Part shown: one piece after another, positions 58,291-64,000 of the stretch
How the letters are laid out: every line of letters starts with the position of its first letter
How positions within the stretch are numbered: position 1 is the first letter of the stretch
DNA from: Adiantum capillus-veneris
Taxonomy: Eukaryota; Streptophyta; Polypodiopsida; Polypodiales; Pteridaceae
DNA: 64,000 nucleotides
Direction: 5' to 3'
Assembly (NCBI GenBank): GCA_014529385.2
Contig: CM043944.1
Location: 69,240,895-69,304,894 of the forward strand
Translations under genes and position numbers: made by a program
Notes under the pieces: generated by a model
Seen by the model: only the letters and a program-made list of their open reading frames with translations
The model's database searches: none
What the model was told of the DNA's origin: nothing

Positions 58291-58365
58291 AATCCCCCCT
58301 GGAGTGATGCGGTGAACGAGAGCTAGCACATGAGTAAAGGGAAGTGCCATGCCCTAAGGACAGGA

Positions 58366-60300
58366 TCAGTCCACAAAGGGGAGTAAGCCCAAAGCTTTGC
58401 GGAAAGCTTCAAGCTTCTCACGAGACAATGCCTTTGTGAAAAGATCTGCAAGGTTGTCTTGTGTTGGCACATAAGCCAAGCTGATCTCTCCTGCTGAGAG
58501 CCTCTCCCCGACATAGTGGTAATGCACCTCAATGTGCTTTGTGCAAGCATGAAAAACTGGGTTCCTCGCAACAACTTCCAATGAGCTTTGACTATCAGTG
58601 TAGATAGTGTTGGCAGTGTCCTGTCCAACACCCAAATCAGCCATAAGGAGTGTGAGCCATACACACTCAACCGTAGCTGTGAAGACTGCCCTGTACTCAG
58701 CCTCACAAATCGAAGTGGACACAGTAGGTTGCTTCTTGCTCAACCATGATATACATGAACTGCCAAGCATGAAACAAAAACCACTTGTGGACACTCGCGT
58801 GTCAAAACAACCAGCCTAATCTGAGTCCGAAAAATCATGTAAGTCTGGAGGCAATGATCCCCCCTTGGGATAAAACAAGCCAAGATGTAAAGTGCCACTA
58901 AGGTAGCGGAAAATCCTCTTGACAGCCTGCCAATGCTTAGACCCTGGGCTATGCATAAATCTGCTGACCTGTGAGACTGCAAACTGAATATCCGGCCTCG
59001 TGTTGCATACATAAATGAGGTAGCCAACAACAATTTGGTAAAGAGTGACATCACCAGGATCGCCAGCATCATGTAGACTCAACTTCAAACCTGTTTCCAT
59101 GGGAGTGGCAATAGGTTTGCAATCCTCAAGTCCAAACTTACATAGCAATGTCTGTATGGAACTTTTTTGACACAAGGCAATACCACCATCACACTGCTTA
59201 AACTGTATACCCAAGTAATGATGCAACAACCCCAAATCTTTCATCTTGAAATTAGCATTCAAATCATCCTTAAATTCAGCAATGTGTCTCTCATTTGGTC
59301 CAGTGATCAGTAAATCATCAACATAAAGAACCACAATGAGAAGTACATCACCCTCACGCTTTACATACAATGTGCTTTCTGTTGGACTGTTATTACGAAA
59401 GTCTTGTTTGACCAAATGAGTGTCAGCTTTCTCATACCAAGCACGAGGAGATTGCTTCAACCCATACAAAGCCTTGATACATTTGCACACTTTGTCCTCT
59501 TGTCCTTTTATGACAAAACCGCAAGGCTACGATACATAAACTTCGTCAAATATGTCACCATTCAAGAAAGCAATAACAATGTCTGATTGATGTACATTCC
59601 AACCAAAATGAGTTGCCAATGCACATAGAAAACGCACAGTAGTAATACGACAAGTGGGAGAAAAAGTCTCTTCATAATCTATGCCTTTTTGCTGTGCATA
59701 ACCCTTTGCAACAAGTCGAGCCTTATGGCGATTGATCTCACCATCCGGCTTGTGTTTCAACTTGTAAACCCACTTCGTACCAATGGCCTTTTTGCCAGGA
59801 GGCAAATCACATAAAGTCCATGCGTCATTCTCTATAAGTGCATCATATTCGAATTGCATGGCATCCATCCAATTTTCTGAATTTTGTGCTTCATCAAAAA
59901 TCAGAGGCTCCTCAACATCATGTAAGCTAGACACAGCCAAAGCATAACAATCTGATGCATAAGATGCATGGCGAGAGCCTGAACGAGTACGACTAGACAA
60001 AGGTGCATCTAATTTACTGTCACGAAAATTGTGCACCAGCCATTTTGGCATACCTCTAGCCTACTCATTTTCAAACCTTTCCTCATCAAGTACATCATGT
60101 ACATATGCATCAGTAATAGGCTGATCTAGAACATTTTCAGAAACCCCCATAGGCTGTACATTTGCCTCATTGGAACTTACATTCGTATTTCCACCACTGA
60201 AAAGAGGCAACAAAGTGTCATAAATGTCCTGTGAGCTTACATTACTGTCTCTAGTACATGACAGTACATGACAGCAAGGGCTGAACAGAATCTTCCACAA
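58366..60300 (-). pseudogene. pol: copia reverse transcriptase and RNase H, minus strand, broken
   Basis: Readable from 60300 downward: WMDAMQFEYDALIENDAWTL, GTKWVYKLKHKPDGEI, RLVAKGYAQQKGIDYEETFS, HQSDIVIAFLNGDIFDEVYV (reverse transcriptase), catalytic LYVDDLLITG near 59310, GYLIYVCNTRPDIQFAVSQVSRF, then RNase H ESEY-type CEAEYRAVF and DSQSSLEVV, ending at TGA 58368-58366. TAG codons interrupt it at 60063-60061, 59529-59527 and 58818-58816. The first two sit where glutamine (CAG) fits; the third is in the conserved DWAG motif where tryptophan fits. Confidence 0.92.
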
Positions 60301-62674
60301 ACACTACATCCCGTGAAACCAGAATACGTTCTGTTTGCGGATGATACAACCTGTAACCTTTTCTTTCATCACTATAACCAAAAAAAATACATTTGACAGC
60401 CTTATCATCCAGTTTTCCGTGCTGCACTTGTGGCACCAAAGCATATGCCAAACAACCAAAAACACGCATGTGCTCAATAGAAGGCTTTCTATCATGCCAT
60501 GCTTCATATGGAGTAATAGACTGCAAAGCTTTTGTAGGACACCTGTTAAGTACATAAGTGGCACACATAATGGCCTCAAGCCAAAAAGAAAGCGGCAAAG
60601 CTTGACTTTTGACCATACATCGTGCCATTTCCGTCAGTGACCTGTTTTTCCTCTCAGCAACACCATTTTGTTGAGGTGTATAAGGCACTGTACATTGGTG
60701 TTTTATCCCACGACTAGCCAGAAATGCATTAAATTCAAGAGACATATACTCCCCCCCTCGATCGGACCGGAGGGTGCCCATAGTACATTTCGAGACATTT
60801 TCAGCCATAGCCAGAAATTGTTTGAAGCACATAAAAACTTCGGACTTCGCTTTAAGCGGAAATACCCATGCATGCCTGGAGTAATCATCAATGAAAGTCA
60901 CGAAGTACAAGTAATTGCCCAAGGACGGAGTTTGCATGGTCCCACAAACATCACTATGCACAAGCTGCAACCTGCATGTGGCCCGAACTGAACCATCCTT
61001 TGGAAACTTAGAATGCTGCATCTTACCCAAAATACAGCCTTCACAAACATGTTTGACAGGTGCTTCAAGAGGTGGCAAAGAAGCAACCATATCAGATTTC
61101 TGCAACAAACGCAGCAAACTGGCAAAATTCAGATGACCAAAACGTGCATGCCAAAGTTTTGCATCTGAAATAGCCCTTGAATCTGCAACAACATTTGCAA
61201 AAAAATTTCCACACTTTGCAGACAAAGTGAGCTTATACAGCCCACGGCACAAAAGCCCAGATGCAACAATTTCATCACCAAAACTGAGATCATGAACTGT
61301 ACATTTTTCATCCACAAATTTGACTACAAGTCCAAGCCTAGCAAGTGCAGATACAGACAAGAGATTCTTCTTGATCCCAGGTACATAAAGTGCATCAACA
61401 AGTGTGAAGGAACTGCCATTAGAAGCAGTGAGCATAATCTTTCCAACTCCCTGAACTGGATAAGAGGCGTTGTTGGCACAAGTGACTGAATTCCCATGAG
61501 GGACAGACTCAAGGGAGGTAAAAATTTCACGATGTGAGGTAATGTGCTTTGTAGCACCACTGTCGAAATACCACACATGTGAATCTACAGCAACAACTGA
61601 CAAGCATGCATCATGGACAGCAGGATTGTAAGTGCACTCTACGCTAAAAGCCCATTCTGCATCAACATCAGCAACATAGTCTCCTTTCACATAAGACTCA
61701 ACAATGGCTGCATTTGTAGTGGAACCAGCATTTGCAGTGGAACCACCCTCTTTCTTCTTAGCCTCTTTGGCCTTCAACTTAGGACACGACTTGATCAAGT
61801 GATCATTGGCTTTACAATAATGGCAGCGCATCTTTTTTTTGCCCTTATCACCAAAATTTCCAGACGAAGTACTGCCAGCAGAAGCATTAGGAACATAATT
61901 TTTGCCACTCATAGCAGAACCATAAGAAGTGGCTGCATTATTGTTACCACCCTTTCTTTGAGAATCAATAAAAGCCTGTTCAACTGCACGCTGCCTAGTC
62001 CTGTTTTTTCTAGAAAATGACTCTTCCAACAGCAATGTGCATAATGCATCAAACTTGACAACTTCAGGATTTCCTTGGGTCATCAGTCTCCAAGTACTAG
62101 CAAAAGTCTAGTAGGAATCTGGTAAGGCATCAAGAACAGTCTACACAAGGGAACTATCTGAAATGACTTCACCTGCAGAAATAAGCTGCTCATTGATATC
62201 CTTGACACTAGCAAGGAAAGTGTCCATATCATCTTCCTCATGCATAATCTTTGACTCCAGCTCTTTACACAGCAAAGCAATTTTAGCCTCATTGCGGCTT
62301 GCATAAAGACCTGCTAAAATATCCCAAGTCTGTTTTGCAGATTTTGCTGAACGGATGTGAGGAACAATGGTGCGCTTCACAGACAACGCAATCAATGCAT
62401 GAGCTTGCGCATCCTTAACATCCCAACGAGCTTGTTCTGCCATAGGCAAAACAACTCTAACAGCTGCAATCCTTGCAGCGAGACCTACAACATCCTCAAC
62501 ATCGCCTACATCCTCAGAACTAGGACGTACATCAATGCCCTGCACAATGTTCTAGACACCCTTTGACACAAGAACATGTTGCATCATATAAGCCCACATA
62601 GGGTAGTTTTCCCCTTCCAACCTCTCCTCAGCAGTAAACATCTTGAACACGTCTGTGTTGTTGTTGTCAGCCAT
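60251..62674 (-). pseudogene. gag-pol: copia gag, protease and integrase, minus strand, broken
   Basis: ATG at 62674-62672 starts MADNNNTDVFKMFTAEERL. TAG codons at 62554-62552, 62143-62141 and 62110-62108 interrupt gag. From 62083 a 610-codon open frame holds a CCHC zinc knuckle (CHYCKANDHLIKSC), a normal protease site WYFDSGATKH (D-S-G at 61563-61555), the pre-integrase zinc site (WHARFGHLNF, CEGCILGK) and the integrase DDE core (VHSDVCG, SDRGGEYMS, PQQNGVAERKNR). A tandem 10 bp duplication (60253-60272) shifts the frame at the integrase/reverse-transcriptase border. Unlike copies 1 and 2, gag, protease and integrase are in one frame, as is usual for copia. Confidence 0.93.
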
Positions 62675-63005
62675 GGTAAATGCTGCACCTGACGTGAAAA
62701 CTACCCGAAAATAGGAGAAACAGAGCAGGAACAACCTGTGCTATATAGCACAAACCGTAGAAGACTATAAGGCACTTGTTATGCAGAAAACGGCACTGAC
62801 AGAAATTCTGCACAAAATGACGAAATAGCCTATGCAGTACTTCCTGTAGTGGAGACGGAGGTCAAAACGAGCCCAAATCAAAATTCAGAGTAGACGTGTG
62901 CTGGAGCAGCTGGCGATAAGCCCGGGAATCGGAGAAAGTGAGCAGGCGTGTGCTAGAGCAGCTGGCGACTAAGCCCGGGAGGGAGTGAGCTGCTCTGATA
63001 CCAAT
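62675..63005 (-). other. Leader and primer-binding site of the minus-strand copia
   Basis: 62992-63003 is TGGTATCAGAGC on the minus strand. Next to it, two ~38 bp direct copies of CGTGTGCT(G/A)GAGCAGCTGGCGA (62896-62930 and 62947-62982) lie in the leader and could be packaging-related. The leader has no reading frame. Confidence 0.85.
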
Positions 63006-63231
63006 TGTTGGAATTAGGGTTGCAGAGAAACACACACAGCTTGGAGAAGACAAAGGAAGCTCAAGGAACACAATAGAGAGTGTGTTACTTAGTGTTCAAT
63101 GGAAAGATAGATAGCCCTAGAGTGATGGGCGTATACACAATGCACGGGGGAAAAACCTCCTAAAGAGGGAAAAAATGCCCCGGCGGTCCTAGTGTGTTCA
63201 CACACATCACTACCACATGTATATGGTAACA
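63006..63231 (-). repeat. 5' LTR of the minus-strand copia
   Basis: 226 bp partner of 58065-58290. Its inner end abuts the primer site through two bases (AT). Confidence 0.95.
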
Positions 63232-64000
63232 ACACAAAGTTCAGCATGCACATTGAAAATTTCATCTACTGCCCTGTCTGTATCATCGGCATAATGAAAC
63301 CAATCATATTCAACATCAAGAGATTTCACTTCACTATGCACCCCGTCTGAATTAGCATCATCAATTTCATGATCGTTCTGCCATAGTGTGAGCCCTGTGT
63401 CACAAATTCTCGATAGAGAAGAAGTTTGCTCCCTCTCTAAATCACCATCATCAATTTCAGGATCAATCTGCAAGATCGATAGCTCTAGGTCACAAAAAAA
63501 TTTCAAAGAAGGAGTTTGCACCCCCTCTGATTCATTACCATCACATTTAAGACCAATTTTCCACTTATGTAGTTGTGCTTCCCAAAAGCTTGCCAATGAA
63601 GGAGTTTGCACCCCCTCTGAATCAAGCACATACTCTTGCTTAGCCAAGTCCTCAAAATCTAGTACATCCAAATTCGATAAATCTGGTATACCAAAAACCA
63701 TGGTCTTGCTGCTCTCAACAGCAGCCCTGCTTTGACCCATAACATCTGTATCATTAATCAACTCTTTGGCAAAACCTGTACCAGTATTTGCAATCACCTT
63801 TATGGTAGAATCTGTACCAGAAAAATTTTGCTCTAATTCTGAGTCAGTAGCAAAAGTATCAGCTGTAACCGAATCTTCCTGCATGTCTACTTGAATTTGG
63901 TTGCACTCATTTACCTGCAAAATTTCTTCTTGAGCTTTAGCCACTTCACTGTTTTGATCCCCTACTTTCTTTTCTTCATGTACTGCATGCATAGGTTCTT
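63232..64000 (-). pseudogene. Unrecognised acidic gene, 5' part, with four 30-residue repeats
   Basis: One minus frame is open from the window edge to the copia junction (…FNVHAELC), where it rejoins 58064 in phase once one target copy is removed. It is rich in Asp and Glu. It contains a repeat at exactly 90 bp steps (63601, 63511, 63421, 63331 on +): SEGVQTPSL twice exactly, then EREQTSSL and SDGVHSEV. No known domain, signal peptide or membrane segment is visible. The start lies at or beyond the edge. It could be a host gene or part of a larger mobile element; the insertion destroyed it. Confidence 0.6.

Larger units (their letters stand above)
58065..63231 (-). mobile_element. Ty1/copia LTR retrotransposon, minus strand, inside an exon
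   Basis: 226 bp LTRs at 58065-58290 and 63006-63231 differ by about nine substitutions and two indels. The primer site at 62992-63003, gag, protease, integrase, reverse transcriptase, RNase H and a polypurine tract (58291-58300) are in copia order. The flanks GCACA (58060-58064) and ACACA (63232-63236) are a 5 bp duplication with one change. Length is 5,167 bp. Coding is broken by six TAG codons and one 10 bp duplication. It is a different copia family from the 1-15 kb elements. Confidence 0.96.

Noticed and set aside
58818-62554. Reassigned or read-through amber codon in the minus-strand copia
   Set aside because: A frame-shifting 10 bp duplication is also present and the TAG sites fit methylcytosine deamination, so decay is simpler; left as an alternative in the finding.

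Overview
This is repeat-dominated nuclear DNA from a land plant, probably a vascular plant. The evidence is Ty1/copia and Ty3/gypsy elements primed by plant-type initiator-Met tRNA sites, an En/Spm (CACTA) transposon with the plant transposase/DUF4218/DUF4216 layout, and a captured fragment of a heavy-metal-associated isoprenylated plant protein (HIPP), a family known from vascular plants. I could not place the lineage more closely, and no intact ordinary host gene is visible.

Layout. 1-3851: a decayed copia element (copy 1) cut by the window edge. 3852-9931: AT-rich intergenic DNA with a ~290 bp MITE and a reversed gypsy-type primer-binding site plus LTR. 9932-15403: a structurally complete copia element (copy 2, same family) with 133-135 bp LTRs and a perfect 5 bp target duplication, nested in that LTR. 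16.1-18.6 kb: an unrecognised minus-strand coding relic, partly duplicated in tandem. 18.6-26.7 kb: low-complexity DNA, a diverged 2.5 kb-spaced duplication, a 30-base poly-G run and a 90-base CT repeat. 26.8-28.2 kb: a tandem array of ~190 bp units, each able to fold back. 28.2-32.4 kb: an LTR with leader and dispersed repeats.

32423-40378: a complete CACTA transposon (perfect 12 bp terminal inverted repeats, ACG duplication) with two genes on the + strand. Its TNP2-type gene can be followed through six exons in one consistent phase, with only two nonsense codons. Upstream of it lies a broken HIPP gene fragment that still ends in a CaaX box. 41143-44070: a non-autonomous LTR element with intact GCAGC duplications whose left LTR is an inverted copy fused to a short direct piece; its interior is a 171 bp tandem array and a 43 bp minisatellite. 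44-50 kb: degenerate repeats. 50.4-53.8 kb: rearranged gypsy relics. 53.8-57.3 kb: degenerate DNA. 57.3-64 kb: an unrecognised acidic minus-strand coding sequence with exact 90 bp repeats, split by a minus-strand copia element (58065-63231) whose six nonsense codons are all TAG.

Working picture: nested insertion of mobile elements, with later decay that in part looks like methylcytosine deamination (CAG to TAG, CGA to TGA). The 44 kb non-autonomous element shares its primer site, 3' hairpin and polypurine tract with the copia family at 10-15 kb, which suggests that this family supplied its enzymes. All alignments and counts here were made by eye.
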